Positions 38,740 to 52,443 are shown, counted from the stretch's first letter. The stretch is 64,000 bases of DNA from Pararhodobacter oceanensis (GCF_003076755.1 NZ_QDKM01000002.1:605839-669838), one strand, 5' to 3'. The notes: a model not told the origin generated them from the sequence alone. Translations and numbers: made by a program.

Positions 38740-41130
38740 ATGCGCGTCATCATGGCGAATACCTTCGCGCACACCTTTGTTCGGGCTTTGGGTCCGATTC
38801 GGGGATATGCAGCTACTTTTCTAGTAATTACAGCGTTGTTTGTGGGCATGAGTAATGCCGCAATGGCGCAGACCTACCGGTTCAATACGATCGCGGTCGA
38901 GGGCAACACGTTGATCGACGACGACGCGATTGTCGGTTTCGCAAGAATCGCTCGCAGTCGCAGCATTTCTGCCAGCGAGCTGAACGCCGCCTACCAGCGG
39001 GTCAGCGGCACCGGTTTCTTTCGCGCGGTGGATTTCATTCCCAGCGGCGCAAGGCTGACCATCCGGGTTGAGGAATACCCGCTGATCAACCGCGTCAATA
39101 TCGAAGGCAACCGCCGCCTGAATGACGATAATCTGGTGCCACGGCTGCAATCGCGCGCCGGCGGGGTCTATTCACCCGCGCAGGCCGAAGCCGACGCCAA
39201 TAGCATCGCCGAAGCCTATGCCGAGGCCGGACGGCTCTCGGCCACGGTGACCCCGCAGCTGATCGAACGCGGCGCCGGTCGTGTCGATGTGGTGTTTCAG
39301 GTCGTCGAAGGGCAGGTCGTCGAGATCGAGCGGATCTCCTTTGTCGGCAACCGCAGCTTCTCGGAATCGCGTCTGCGCAATGTTGTCGAGACCAATCAGG
39401 CGGGGCGTCTGAGCCGGTTTTTCCGCTCGGACAACTTTAACGAGGCGCGGGTCGCCCGTGACCGTCAGGCGCTGCAGGATTTCTATCTGTCGCGCGGCTA
39501 TGTTGATGCGCAAGTGCTCTCGGGCGTTACCGAATTGTCGCGTGAGCGTGACGGCGCCTATGTCACCTTTACCATCCGCGAGGGCCAGCAATACCGCGTT
39601 GGCCGCGTGACGGTGGTGTCGGATGTGGCCGGGATCGACCCCGCCGCCTATCAGGCAGGCGCCACCGATCGCACCGGCGTGCTGTTCACCCCGACGATTC
39701 TGGAGACCATGATCCAGCAGATCGAGCGGGTCGGCCAGCAATCCGGCCAGCGGTTTATCCGTGCGCAGCCGGAACTGATCCGCAATGAGCGCGCGGGCAC
39801 GATTGATCTGGCCTTCACGCTGGTGCGTGGCGACCGTGTGTTCATCGAGCGGATTGATATTCAGGGCAATGTCACCACCCAGGACCGTGTGATCCGGCGC
39901 CAGTTCCATGTCGCCGAGGGCGATCCGCTGAACCCGCGCGAATTGCGCGAGGCGGCGGCACGGATTCAGGCGCTGGGGTATTTCTCGGACGTGCGGGTCA
40001 ATCCGGTTGGTGGCTCGGGCCCCGAGAACGCTGTGGTGGATGTGCAAGTTGATGAGACCACCACCGGCTCGTTGGGCTTTGGCGTCAGCTATGGCGACGG
40101 CGGACCGGGCGGCAATATCAGCTTTAGCGAGACCAACTTTCTGGGTCGCGGGCAGCAATTGTCGATCTCGCTGTCGACGGTTGAGGATGCGCGCGCGCTG
40201 TCGCTGAGCTTTGTCGAACCGGCGTTGATGGGCCGTGATCTGGCCTTTGGTCTGGATGTGGGTCTGTCGCAGACGACCGCCGCAGCCGGTGTTTCGGCGC
40301 CGGCATCGAATGGCGCGCGCTGGGGCTCGGAGACTTGGCAGATCAGCCCGTCCTTCACCTTTCCGATCAGCGAATTCGGACGTTTGAGCGTGCGTGCGGG
40401 CCTGTCGCGGGTCGGCATCACCGTCGATACGCCGGCGCCTTCGGTATCCACGCGGATCACGCAGGATGTGGGCACTGTGATCACCTCTTCGGTGGGCAGC
40501 ACCTATACGTTTGACACCCGCCGCAATGGTCTGGACCCGGATCGCGGCTTTGTGTTCCGCTTTGGCGCCGATGTTGCCGGTCTCGGTGGCGACCGCCGCT
40601 ATGCCCGCGCCACGATGATGACCGGCTACCAGCGCCGGATCATGAACGGGGATGTCACCCTGCGTGCCGAATTCGAGGCCGGTGCGATCTCGCATCAGTC
40701 GGGGCCGAGCCGGATCAACGAGCGCTTTGCGCTGTCGGGCTCGCAGATGCGCGGTTTTGATGCCTATGGCATGGGGCCGGTCGGCTATGGCTCGGATGGC
40801 GGGCGCAACGGTCTGGGCGGTAACTTCTTCTATGTCGCCAGAATGGAAGCCGAGTTCCCGCTGGGTCTGCCCTCGCATTTCAACCTGCATGGCGGTCTGT
40901 TCGTTGATGTCGGGTCGGTCTGGGGCGTGGATTCGCCGGGCACCATCTGTCCGGCTGGCACCACCACCAGCTGCGTGATCGACGACAACGCGATGCGCGC
41001 GGTCGCCGGTGCCTCGCTGTTCTGGGGCTCGCCGATCGGGCCGCTGCGGTTGAACTTCACCACGCCTCTGATGTCGGAAAGCTATGACATCACGCGGCGC
41101 TTTGACCTGACGCTGGCCACGCAGTTCTGA
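38740..41130 (+). CDS. bamA: Outer membrane protein assembly factor BamA
   Basis: A 796-residue outer-membrane protein that inserts beta-barrel proteins. The signal peptide ends at about MSNAAMAQ. Five POTRA domains span roughly residues 30-425 (first: YRFNTIAVEGNTLIDDDAIVGFARI), then a 16-strand barrel with the surrogate RGF-like loops (SLGFGVSYGDGGPGGNISFSETNFLGRGQ; SQMRGFDAYGMGP) and a terminal strand ending in Phe (DLTLATQF). AGGGG lies 7 bp before the chosen ATG; an ATG 12 bp later is possible. It overlaps the next start as TGATG. Confidence 0.96.
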   Translation: MRVIMANTFAHTFVRALGPIRGYAATFLVITALFVGMSNAAMAQTYRFNTIAVEGNTLIDDDAIVGFARIARSRSISASELNAAYQRVSGTGFFRAVDFIPSGARLTIRVEEYPLINRVNIEGNRRLNDDNLVPRLQSRAGGVYSPAQAEADANSIAEAYAEAGRLSATVTPQLIERGAGRVDVVFQVVEGQVVEIERISFVGNRSFSESRLRNVVETNQAGRLSRFFRSDNFNEARVARDRQALQDFYLSRGYVDAQVLSGVTELSRERDGAYVTFTIREGQQYRVGRVTVVSDVAGIDPAAYQAGATDRTGVLFTPTILETMIQQIERVGQQSGQRFIRAQPELIRNERAGTIDLAFTLVRGDRVFIERIDIQGNVTTQDRVIRRQFHVAEGDPLNPRELREAAARIQALGYFSDVRVNPVGGSGPENAVVDVQVDETTTGSLGFGVSYGDGGPGGNISFSETNFLGRGQQLSISLSTVEDARALSLSFVEPALMGRDLAFGLDVGLSQTTAAAGVSAPASNGARWGSETWQISPSFTFPISEFGRLSVRAGLSRVGITVDTPAPSVSTRITQDVGTVITSSVGSTYTFDTRRNGLDPDRGFVFRFGADVAGLGGDRRYARATMMTGYQRRIMNGDVTLRAEFEAGAISHQSGPSRINERFALSGSQMRGFDAYGMGPVGYGSDGGRNGLGGNFFYVARMEAEFPLGLPSHFNLHGGLFVDVGSVWGVDSPGTICPAGTTTSCVIDDNAMRAVAGASLFWGSPIGPLRLNFTTPLMSESYDITRRFDLTLATQF

Positions 41131-41885
41131 TGCGCGCCACGATCCGGTCGATACTCCTGACGGGGACGCTGTTTTGCGTCCCCGTTTTCACCTCGCTCCA
41201 CCCCCAGCAGGCGGCGGCGCAGGGGGTGGATCCAGCGGCACCATCGCAGGGCGCGCGTCAGTTGGGATTTGCCAGCGGCGCGCAGGTGCGGTTTCGGGTG
41301 CTCGATCAGGACCGGCTGCTCACCGGTTCGATCCTTGGCCAGCAATTGCAAGAGCGGCTGCGCGATGCCGAGCGTGAGCTGGAGGCCGAGAACAGCGCTT
41401 TGGCCGAGCAGCTTGCCACCGAAGAAAGCGAGTTGACCGCCCTGCGCCCGACGCTGTCGCCCGAGGAATTCCGCACCCGCGCCGATGCTTTTGATCGCCG
41501 CGTCGAGGAAATCCGCGCCGAGCGTGAGAGGTTGAACCAGCAATTGGCGCGGCGCTATGAGGCGGATGTGCAGGCGTTTTTCGCCACCGCGCTGCCGGTG
41601 CTTGATCAATTGATGATGGATGAGGGGCTGAACGCGCTGCTGCGGCCCGATATCCTGATCCTCGGGGCGGAATGGCTTGATATCACCGATCAGGCGATCG
41701 AACGGCTGGATGCGACGGTGGTGCAGGTGCCCGATACGCCCGATACGCCCGAAGCGCCGGATGCGGTGCCGGAGCAGAGCCCCGAGCCGACCCTAGAGTC
41801 CAGCCCCGAGCCCAGTTCCGATCCGAGCCCCGAGCCCAGCCCTGAACCCAGCCCAGATCCGGCACCGGACGCCGCGCAGCCCTGA
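41130..41885 (+). CDS. skp: OmpH/Skp-family periplasmic chaperone with Pro/Glu-rich tail
   Basis: A 251-residue periplasmic chaperone that protects unfolded outer-membrane proteins. A signal peptide (about 1-31, ending QQAAAQG) leads to a Skp domain: RFRVLDQDRLLTGSILGQQLQERLRDAERELEAENSALAEQL and a coiled coil through about residue 165. After residue 200 the protein becomes low-complexity, with repeated PDT and PEPS/PSPEP units. This tail is absent in E. coli Skp. It is coupled to bamA, which delivers the clients' destination. Confidence 0.88.
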   Translation: MRATIRSILLTGTLFCVPVFTSLHPQQAAAQGVDPAAPSQGARQLGFASGAQVRFRVLDQDRLLTGSILGQQLQERLRDAERELEAENSALAEQLATEESELTALRPTLSPEEFRTRADAFDRRVEEIRAERERLNQQLARRYEADVQAFFATALPVLDQLMMDEGLNALLRPDILILGAEWLDITDQAIERLDATVVQVPDTPDTPEAPDAVPEQSPEPTLESSPEPSSDPSPEPSPEPSPDPAPDAAQP

Positions 41886-42029
41886 GCCAAAGCCGCCGCA
41901 CCCGCACGCGCGCCGCTTGTCGGGCGCGGCCTAAGTTGCTATGGCTTCAGGCCACTTGGGCCCGCGCGGCGGCCCGTTGACACTGCCCGAAACCCGCGCC
42001 GCTATGGCGCAACTCTAGCGGAGACCCAG

Positions 42030-42515
42030 ATGCAAGACACCGCCCAACCCCGCGACTGGTCGACCACCACCGAGGCCGATCTCTCCCTGATCATGCGCAT
42101 TATCCCGCATCGCTATCCGTTCCTGCTGATTGATAAAGTGCGCGATATCGAGGTCAATTCCTCGGCGGTCGGGGTCAAGAATGTCACCTTCAACGAGCCG
42201 CATTTTCAGGGCCATTTCCCCGGCGCGCCGATCATGCCCGGGGTGACGATCATCGAGGCGCTGGCGCAGACCTCGGCGGTGCTGGTCGGCCTGTCGCTGG
42301 ATCTGGTCGACAAGGAACCGCTGGTCTATTTCATGTCCATCGACAAGGCGAAATTTCGTCGCAAAGTGGTGCCCGGCGATGTGCTGGACCTTGAGGTCAA
42401 AGTGCTGCGCGGCTCCAAGAAAATCTGGAAATTCGATGGCCGCGCCAGCGTCAACGGCGAGATGGCGGCCGAGGCCGAGTTCATGGCGATGATCGACCTC
42501 GGCGCGCGGGGCTAG
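42030..42515 (+). CDS. fabZ: 3-hydroxyacyl-[acyl-carrier-protein] dehydratase FabZ
   Basis: A 161-residue hotdog enzyme that dehydrates 3-hydroxyacyl-ACP in fatty acid synthesis. The catalytic His62 is in [14 protein letters not shown] and Glu76 in [28 protein letters not shown] starts the domain. It precedes lpxA by 3 bp, as is common; both compete for 3-hydroxyacyl-ACP. Confidence 0.96.
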   Translation: MQDTAQPRDWSTTTEADLSLIMRIIPHRYPFLLIDKVRDIEVNSSAVGVKNVTFNEPHFQGHFPGAPIMPGVTIIEALAQTSAVLVGLSLDLVDKEPLVYFMSIDKAKFRRKVVPGDVLDLEVKVLRGSKKIWKFDGRASVNGEMAAEAEFMAMIDLGARG

Positions 42516-42518
42516 GAC

Positions 42519-43316
42519 ATGGCGATTGATGCCACGGCACAGGTCCACCCTTCGGCGATTGTCGAAGAGGGGGCCACGATCGGCGCGCGCTGCGTGATCG
42601 GCCCGTTTTGCCATATCGGCGCAGAGGTCACGCTGGGCGCAGAGGTCGAGCTGAAATCCCACGCGGTGGTCACCGGCTGGACCGAGATCGGCGACAATTC
42701 GACGGTGTTTTCCTTTGCCTGCGTTGGCGAAGTGCCGCAGGATTTGAAATTCGCCGGTGAGCGCACGCGGTTGATCGTCGGCAAACGCGCCCGTATCCGC
42801 GAGGGGGCGACGCTGAACACCGGCACCGATGGTGGCGGCGGGGTGACGCGGGTGGGCGATGATTGTCTGCTGATGACCGGCGCCCATGTCGGCCATGACG
42901 CGCAGGTCGGCGACCGTGTGATCCTTGCCAATCAGGCGGCGATTGCCGGTCATTGCGTGATCGGCGACGATGTGATTGTCGGCGGACTATCGGGGATTCA
43001 TCAATTTGTGCGCGTCGGCCATGGTGCGATTATCGGCGCGGTGACGATGGTGACCAATGATGTGATGCCGCATGGTTTGGTGCAGGCGCCGCGCGGTGAT
43101 CTCGAGGGGTTGAACCTTGTCGGGCTCAAGCGTCGCGGGGTTGACCGTGCCGAGATCACCGCGCTGCGGGCTGCCTATCAGATGCTGGCGCAGGGCGACG
43201 GGGCGTTTATGGACCGCGCGCGGCGGCTGGCGGCGGAAACCGAGAGCGCGCATGTGCGCGATATCACCGATTTCATTCTGGCGGAATCAGGGCGCTCGTT
43301 CCTGACCCCGAAATGA
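42519..43316 (+). CDS. lpxA: Acyl-[acyl-carrier-protein]--UDP-N-acetylglucosamine O-acyltransferase
   Basis: A 265-residue trimeric left-handed beta-helix protein that starts lipid A synthesis. Hexapeptide repeats run from residue 5 to about 185. The catalytic His is in GAHVGHDAQVG (His123 and His126; the second corresponds to E. coli His125). IHQFVRVGHGAIIGAVTMVTNDV follows. The C-terminal helical domain contains NLVGLKRRGVDRAEI. It overlaps lpxI by four bases. Confidence 0.96.
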   Translation: MAIDATAQVHPSAIVEEGATIGARCVIGPFCHIGAEVTLGAEVELKSHAVVTGWTEIGDNSTVFSFACVGEVPQDLKFAGERTRLIVGKRARIREGATLNTGTDGGGGVTRVGDDCLLMTGAHVGHDAQVGDRVILANQAAIAGHCVIGDDVIVGGLSGIHQFVRVGHGAIIGAVTMVTNDVMPHGLVQAPRGDLEGLNLVGLKRRGVDRAEITALRAAYQMLAQGDGAFMDRARRLAAETESAHVRDITDFILAESGRSFLTPK

Positions 43317-44116
43317 GCCGACTGGCGCTGGTCGCGGGCACCGGCCGCTTGCCCTTGGAGTTGACGCAGGCGCTCGCCGAGCCGCCCTTGATCTGCGCGC
43401 TCGAGGGCAACACGCCCGAGGGGCTGGAGGTGGATGTCCGCTTCAGCCTGTCGCGTCTGGTGCCGTTTCTGCGCCATCTCGGTGATCAGGGGGTCGAATC
43501 TGTGGCGCTGGTCGGGGCGATGAACCGGCCGCGTCTGGACCCCGAGCACTTCGACCGCGATACCGCCTCGCTGATGCCGGATCTGATGACGGCCCTGCAA
43601 CAGGGTGATGACGGCGCGCTGCGGTGGTTAATGGCGCTGCTCGAAGAGTTTGATTTCACCCTCAAGGGCGTTGCCGAACTGGCGCCCGAATTGCTGGCCG
43701 CCGAGGGCGTGCTGACCGCGCGCGCGCCCAATCACGCCGAGCAGGCGGATGCGGCGCGCGGCAGTGAGATATTGGCCGCTTTGGACCCGCAAGATGTGGG
43801 GCAGGGCTGTGTGGTGGCCGCGCGTCTATGCCTTGCGGTCGAGGCGCTTTATGGCACCGATATCATGCTGGAACAGGTCGCCAGCGCGCGTGACCAGCGC
43901 GAGCCGACCGCGGGCGGGGTCTTGGTGAAACGGGCGAAACGCGGGCAGGATTTGCGCGCCGATATCCCCGCGATTGGCCCCGATACGATTGAAGCCTTGC
44001 GCGCAGCACGGTTAACTGGGGTCTGCCTGCAGGCGTCGCACACGCTGATCTTGGACCGCAGCCGCACATTGGCCGCGGCCGAGGCGGCGGGGTTAACCAT
44101 CTGGGCCACGCCATGA
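43313..44116 (+). CDS. lpxI: UDP-2,3-diacylglucosamine diphosphatase LpxI
   Basis: A 267-residue enzyme of the DUF1009 family that cleaves UDP-2,3-diacylglucosamine to lipid X and UMP; in alphaproteobacteria it replaces LpxH. LALVAGTGRLPLELTQAL starts the N-terminal domain; the C-terminal domain has GVLVKRAKRGQDLRADIPAIGPDTIEALRAARLTGV. Position between lpxA and lpxB supports the role. It overlaps both neighbours by four bases. Confidence 0.93.
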   Translation: MSRLALVAGTGRLPLELTQALAEPPLICALEGNTPEGLEVDVRFSLSRLVPFLRHLGDQGVESVALVGAMNRPRLDPEHFDRDTASLMPDLMTALQQGDDGALRWLMALLEEFDFTLKGVAELAPELLAAEGVLTARAPNHAEQADAARGSEILAALDPQDVGQGCVVAARLCLAVEALYGTDIMLEQVASARDQREPTAGGVLVKRAKRGQDLRADIPAIGPDTIEALRAARLTGVCLQASHTLILDRSRTLAAAEAAGLTIWATP

Positions 44117-45273
44117 AGGTGTTTGTGATCGCCGGTGAGCCCTCGGGCGATGCTTTGGGCGCGGCGCTGATGGAGGGGCTGCGCAGCCTGCGGGTTGATG
44201 TGGATTTCGCCGGTGTCGGCGGGCCATTGATGGCAGAGCAGGGGCTGCACAGCCAGTTCCCGATGGAGGAACTCAGCATCATGGGGCTGGCCGAGGTGCT
44301 GCCCAAATATCGCGCCCTCAAACGCCGCATTCGCCAGACCGCGCAGGCGATCACCGCGCAGGCGCCGGATGTGGTGGTGACCATCGACAGCCCCGATTTC
44401 TGCCTGCGGGTCTTGGCGCAGGCCCGCGCCGCCGCGCCGCAGTTGAAAACCGTGCATTACGTGGCGCCCTCGGTCTGGGCCTGGCGGCCGAAACGGGCGG
44501 CGAAAATGGCGCGCGTGGTCGATCATGTGCTCGCACTTTTGCCCTTCGAGCCGCCCTATATGGAGGCCGCGGGCATGAGTTGCGATTTTGTCGGCCACCC
44601 GTTGACCACCGAACCGGTGGCGAGTGCGGCCGAGGCGGCGGCGTTTCGCGCGTCTCACGGGATTGCAGCCGATGCGCCATTGATCCTCGCGCTGCCCGGC
44701 TCGCGCAAGGGCGAGATCGAGCGATTGGCACCGCCTTTTGGCGCGGCGCTGACACAGGTGCTGGCCGAGGTGCCTGAGGCCCAGATCGTGGTGCCCAGCG
44801 TCGGCGCGCGGGTGGCGCAGATGCGCGCGGCCCTATCCGATTGGCCCGGTGCGCCTTTGATCCTCGATGCCTCCTCGGTGCCGATCGCCGAGAAACGCGC
44901 GGCGTTTCGGGCGGCGGATGTGGCGCTGGCGGCCTCGGGCACGGTGTCACTGGAACTTGCGGCGGCGGCCACCCCGATGGTGATCGCGGGGCGGATGAAT
45001 GCCCTTTCCGAGATACTGATGAAGCGCCTTTTGCTGATCGACACGGTGACTTTGGTCAATCTGGTCAGCGAGACGCGGGCGGTGGCGGAGTTTCTGGGGC
45101 CGGATTGTATCGCCGAGGATATGGCGCCCGCGGTGGTGGCGCTGTTGCAGGGCGGGGCCGAGCGGCAGGCCCAGCTTGCGGCGATGGAATTAACCATGGA
45201 GCGTCTGGGCCGCGGCGGCGAAGCGCCCGGATTGCGCGCCGCGCGTTCGGTGCTCGCCGCGCTGGAGCGTTAA
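44113..45273 (+). CDS. lpxB: Lipid-A-disaccharide synthase
   Basis: A 386-residue GT19 glycosyltransferase at the inner membrane that joins lipid X and UDP-diacylglucosamine. KVFVIAGEPSGDALGAALMEGL opens the protein; SIMGLAEVLPKY, DSPDFCLRV, HYVAPSVWAWRPKRA, LPGSRKGEIERLAP and ASGTVSLELAAAATPMVIAGRMN are family motifs. It ends the lipid A run. The short gap to the convergent mnmA contains an imperfect CTTAAcGGGACCGC hairpin near 45295-45327. Confidence 0.95.
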   Translation: MKVFVIAGEPSGDALGAALMEGLRSLRVDVDFAGVGGPLMAEQGLHSQFPMEELSIMGLAEVLPKYRALKRRIRQTAQAITAQAPDVVVTIDSPDFCLRVLAQARAAAPQLKTVHYVAPSVWAWRPKRAAKMARVVDHVLALLPFEPPYMEAAGMSCDFVGHPLTTEPVASAAEAAAFRASHGIAADAPLILALPGSRKGEIERLAPPFGAALTQVLAEVPEAQIVVPSVGARVAQMRAALSDWPGAPLILDASSVPIAEKRAAFRAADVALAASGTVSLELAAAATPMVIAGRMNALSEILMKRLLLIDTVTLVNLVSETRAVAEFLGPDCIAEDMAPAVVALLQGGAERQAQLAAMELTMERLGRGGEAPGLRAARSVLAALER

Positions 45274-45339
45274 CCTTACCGCTGGCGTTTTATCCTTAAC
45301 GGGACCGCAACGCGGCCCCATTAAGTATAATGCGCCGGG

Positions 45340-46479
45340 TCAATACCCGCGCCAGATCCAGCCGCCGCCCAACACCCGCGTGCCCTCGGCAGAATAAAAC
45401 ACACAGGCCTGCCCGGGGCTGACGCCTTCTTCGGGGGTCAAAAGCTCCACATCCGCCGTGGTCGGGCCGGTCGGGCGGATGATCGCGTCACTCGGCAATT
45501 TGGTCGAACGGATACGCACCCGCACGGCGATTTCCGCCTGCGCCTCGAAGGCGGTGTCGCCAAGCCAGTTGATCTCGCGCACCGGCACGATTTTCGTGGT
45601 CAAGGCCTCTTTCGGGCCGACCACCACATGACGCTTCTCGGGGTCGAGTTTGACCACATAGAGGGGATCGGCCAAGCCGCCGATGCCCAAGCCGCGCCGC
45701 TGCCCGATGGTGTAATGGATCACCCCGCGGTGGTTGCCCAGAATATTGCCCTCTTGATCGACAATATCCCCGGGATCGGCGGCACCCGGGCGCAGTTTCT
45801 CGATCACCGCCGCATAATTGCCGTTGGGCACAAAGCAGATGTCCTGACTGTCGGGCTTATCGGCCACGCTGAGCCCGTATTTCTGCGCCAAGGCCCGTGT
45901 TTCCGCCTTGGATTGCAGATGGCCGAGCGGGAAACGCAGGTAGTCGAGCTGCTCTTGGGTGGTGGAAAACAGGAAATACGACTGGTCGCGCGCGGAATCG
46001 GCGGCCATATGCAGCTCGGCCTTTGCCGCCCCCTCGGCGCGCTGGATATAATGGCCGGTCGCCATGCAGTCGGCGTCAAGATCGCGGGCGGTTTCCAGCA
46101 GATCGCGGAATTTCACCCGCTCGTTGCAGCGGATACAGGGCACCGGCGTCGCGCCCGCCAGATAGGAATCGGCGAATTCGTCGATCACCGCCTCTTTAAA
46201 AGTGTTCTCGTAATCCAGCACATAATGCGGAAACCCCAGCGTCTCGGCAACGCGGCGCGCATCATGGATATCGCGTCCGGCACAGCAGGCCCCCGATTTC
46301 GCCAGCGCCGCGCCATGGTCATAGAGCTGCAGCGTAACACCGATCACGTCATAGCCTTGGGTGGCCAGTTCCGCCGCGACCACAGAGCTGTCCACGCCGC
46401 CCGACATGGCAACGACAACCCGCGTTTCGGCAGGTGATTTGGCAAAGCCCAAAGAGTTAACGCGGGTGTCGCGATTCAT
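45340..46479 (-). CDS. mnmA: tRNA-specific 2-thiouridylase MnmA
   Basis: A 379-residue enzyme that thiolates U34 in tRNAs for Glu, Gln and Lys. The PP-loop is [18 protein letters not shown]. Catalytic Cys residues lie in [15 protein letters not shown] and in [33 protein letters not shown] and [10 protein letters not shown] follow. The start is uncertain: [12 protein letters not shown] (used here) gives the usual length; MTLL four codons upstream, or a codon 81 bp upstream, are open in frame. It is convergent with lpxB and divergent from sciP. Confidence 0.93.
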   Translation of the reverse strand: MNRDTRVNSLGFAKSPAETRVVVAMSGGVDSSVVAAELATQGYDVIGVTLQLYDHGAALAKSGACCAGRDIHDARRVAETLGFPHYVLDYENTFKEAVIDEFADSYLAGATPVPCIRCNERVKFRDLLETARDLDADCMATGHYIQRAEGAAKAELHMAADSARDQSYFLFSTTQEQLDYLRFPLGHLQSKAETRALAQKYGLSVADKPDSQDICFVPNGNYAAVIEKLRPGAADPGDIVDQEGNILGNHRGVIHYTIGQRRGLGIGGLADPLYVVKLDPEKRHVVVGPKEALTTKIVPVREINWLGDTAFEAQAEIAVRVRIRSTKLPSDAIIRPTGPTTADVELLTPEEGVSPGQACVFYSAEGTRVLGGGWIWRGY

Positions 46480-46579
46480 AAGGAGTGTCATAAAGACCCG
46501 TTCGATCTGGTTGGAGAGGGCGAATAGTGCAAAATATAGGTAAATACTAGGCACTCTCAACCCCTCGAGAGCCCGCTTG

Positions 46580-46594
46580 TAAACCTGTCCTTAA
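46580..46594 (+). promoter_or_regulatory. Candidate CtrA box upstream of sciP
   Basis: TAAA-CCTGTCC-TTAA has the right 7-base spacing and one mismatch to TTAA-N7-TTAA. It lies 46 bp before the sciP start. Confidence 0.4.
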
Positions 46595-46640
46595 GGGTGT
46601 CTTGCAATTCTGCACTCTGGGTTGAAGGAAAGGCACAGAG

Positions 46641-46919
46641 ATGTTCTTGAAACGTATTGACGGTCCACGTGCGGTAACCTTGCCAAACGGGGTGGTTCTG
46701 ACACAGGCGGATTTGCCACCGAACAGCACGCGACGCTGGGTGGCCAGCCGCAAAGCCGTGGTTGTGCAGGCGGTGGAATATGGGCTCTTGGCGCGCGACG
46801 ACGCGATGGAGCGCTATAGCCTGAGCGAAGAAGAGTTTGAATCATGGCAAAATGCGGTGGCGGCGCATGGGGTCGAGGCGCTGAAAGTTACCGCCTTGCA
46901 AAGATATAGACAACCTTAG
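46641..46919 (+). CDS. sciP: CtrA inhibitor SciP (DUF1153)
   Basis: A 92-residue helix-turn-helix protein. In Caulobacter SciP binds CtrA and prevents it from activating transcription in G1 cells. The conserved core is GVVLTQADLPPNSTRRWVASRKAVVVQAVEYGLL, followed by ERYSLSEEEFESWQNAVAAHGVEALKVTALQRYR, which matches the family over its whole length. GAAGGAAAGG precedes the ATG. It lies 93 bp upstream of ctrA, so regulator and inhibitor are encoded side by side. Confidence 0.92.
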   Translation: MFLKRIDGPRAVTLPNGVVLTQADLPPNSTRRWVASRKAVVVQAVEYGLLARDDAMERYSLSEEEFESWQNAVAAHGVEALKVTALQRYRQP

Positions 46920-46946
46920 CGATACTGTGGTTGAATGGGGGTCGCG

Positions 46947-46961
46947 GTAACCGTGCGTTAA
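46947..46961 (+). promoter_or_regulatory. Candidate CtrA box upstream of ctrA
   Basis: GTAA-CCGTGCG-TTAA matches TTAA-N7-TTAA with one mismatch and exact spacing, 51 bp before the ctrA ATG. It would allow autoregulation, as in Caulobacter. No GANTC site lies between sciP and ctrA. Confidence 0.5.
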
Positions 46962-47012
46962 CTATTATTTGTCAATGTGCGGGAAGACCAAAGGTTATTG
47001 TGGAGCCAGAAA

Positions 47013-47723
47013 ATGCGCGTCCTACTCGTCGAAGACGATCCCACCACATCCCGCAGCATCGAGCTGATGCTGACTCACGCCAATTTCAACGTCTACTGCA
47101 CCGATCTTGGTGAAGAGGCGGTGGAACTGGGCAAATTGTATGATTACGATTTGATCCTGTTGGACCTGAATTTGCCCGATATGGCCGGACTTGAGGTTCT
47201 GCGGCAAATTCGGGTCGCCAGGATCAACACGCCGATTCTGATCCTCACCGGCGAGGACAGCACCGATATCAAGCTCAAGGGCTTTGGCTCGGGCGCGGAT
47301 GACTATATGACCAAACCGTTCCACCGTGACGAGTTGGTGGCGCGCATCCATGCGATCATTCGCCGCAGCCAGGGCCATGCGCAATCGGTGATCCACACTG
47401 GCCGGATTTCGGTTAATCTGGACGCCAAAACCGTCGAGGCCGAGGGCACGCCGGTGCATCTGACCGGCAAGGAATACCAGATGCTTGAGCTGCTAAGCCT
47501 GCGCAAAGGCACGACTTTGACCAAAGAGATGTTCCTGAACCATCTTTATGGCGGGATGGACGAGCCCGAGCTGAAAATCATCGATGTGTTCATCTGCAAG
47601 TTGCGTAAGAAACTTGCCGAAGCGACCGGCGGCGACAATTATATCGAAACCGTCTGGGGCCGCGGCTATGTTCTGCGTGATCCCGCACAAGACAGTCTGC
47701 CGAAACAGGCGATCAGCGCCTAA
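47013..47723 (+). CDS. ctrA: Cell-cycle response regulator CtrA
   Basis: A 236-residue OmpR-type response regulator. The receiver domain has the acidic pocket E7-D8-D9 (LLVEDD) and the phosphorylated Asp51 ([13 protein letters not shown]), the same number as in Caulobacter, with Thr/Lys switch residues in ILTGED and MTKPF. The winged-helix domain runs from about 125 to 225 ([47 protein letters not shown]). GGAG lies 8 bp before the ATG. In Rhodobacterales CtrA often controls motility and gene-transfer agents more than division. Confidence 0.97.
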   Translation: MRVLLVEDDPTTSRSIELMLTHANFNVYCTDLGEEAVELGKLYDYDLILLDLNLPDMAGLEVLRQIRVARINTPILILTGEDSTDIKLKGFGSGADDYMTKPFHRDELVARIHAIIRRSQGHAQSVIHTGRISVNLDAKTVEAEGTPVHLTGKEYQMLELLSLRKGTTLTKEMFLNHLYGGMDEPELKIIDVFICKLRKKLAEATGGDNYIETVWGRGYVLRDPAQDSLPKQAISA

Positions 47724-52108
<4,385 letters not shown>

Positions 52109-52134
52109 GGGTGAATTCGCATAAATCTCCATTT

Positions 52135-52149
52135 GTTCTCGTTTAGTTC
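52135..52149 (+). promoter_or_regulatory. LexA/SOS box (GTTC-N7-GTTC)
   Basis: GTTC-TCGTTTA-GTTC is a perfect match to the alphaproteobacterial LexA operator described for Rhodobacter. A second, weaker site GAAC-N7-TAAC lies at 52173-52187, and TTTGTTCTC (52132) and GAGAACAAA (52171) form a perfect 9-bp inverted repeat. All lie in the gap before the 47-residue peptide gene. Confidence 0.75.
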
Positions 52150-52204
52150 TTGCAATGCTGGCGCAAAAATGAGAACAAAACGTTAACAACCGTGGAGGAA
52201 CATG

Positions 52205-52348
52205 ATGCGTTACATTTTGCGAACCCTTGCCGGCCCCCAAAACGCCGACCCCCAGAACATGCGTCGCGCGATGATCGGCGATGCGCTTGGCGCTTTGGCG
52301 CTTTTTGTTCTGGCCTATGCGGCGCTCCATTTCCCGTTAATCGGGTAG
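52205..52348 (+). CDS. 47-residue membrane peptide under a LexA box (SOS candidate)
   Basis: A short reading frame with a basic N-terminus (MRYILRTLAGP), a polar segment with NADPQNMRRAM, and one hydrophobic helix (about residues 27-46, ALGALALFVLAYAALHFPLIG). GGAGGA lies 5-6 bp before the chosen ATG; an ATG one codon upstream is too close to it. The LexA box 56 bp upstream suggests induction by DNA damage. Small SOS-induced membrane peptides such as SidA in Caulobacter block division; this protein has the right size and topology, but I see no sequence similarity to SidA. A terminator follows at 52444. Confidence 0.65.
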   Translation: MRYILRTLAGPQNADPQNMRRAMIGDALGALALFVLAYAALHFPLIG

Positions 52349-52443
52349 GTTCACCACGTTTTTTAAGCTTTTCCTGACTGCCTAGCGGTCTGGCGCGGCT
52401 CCATCCTGTCCCGGATCCTCGACCCAACCAGACACGCCACTTT

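Noticed and set aside
39172..40890. 572-codon minus-strand frame opposite bamA
   Set aside because: Antisense shadow of BamA; no ribosome-binding site and no recognisable domain.
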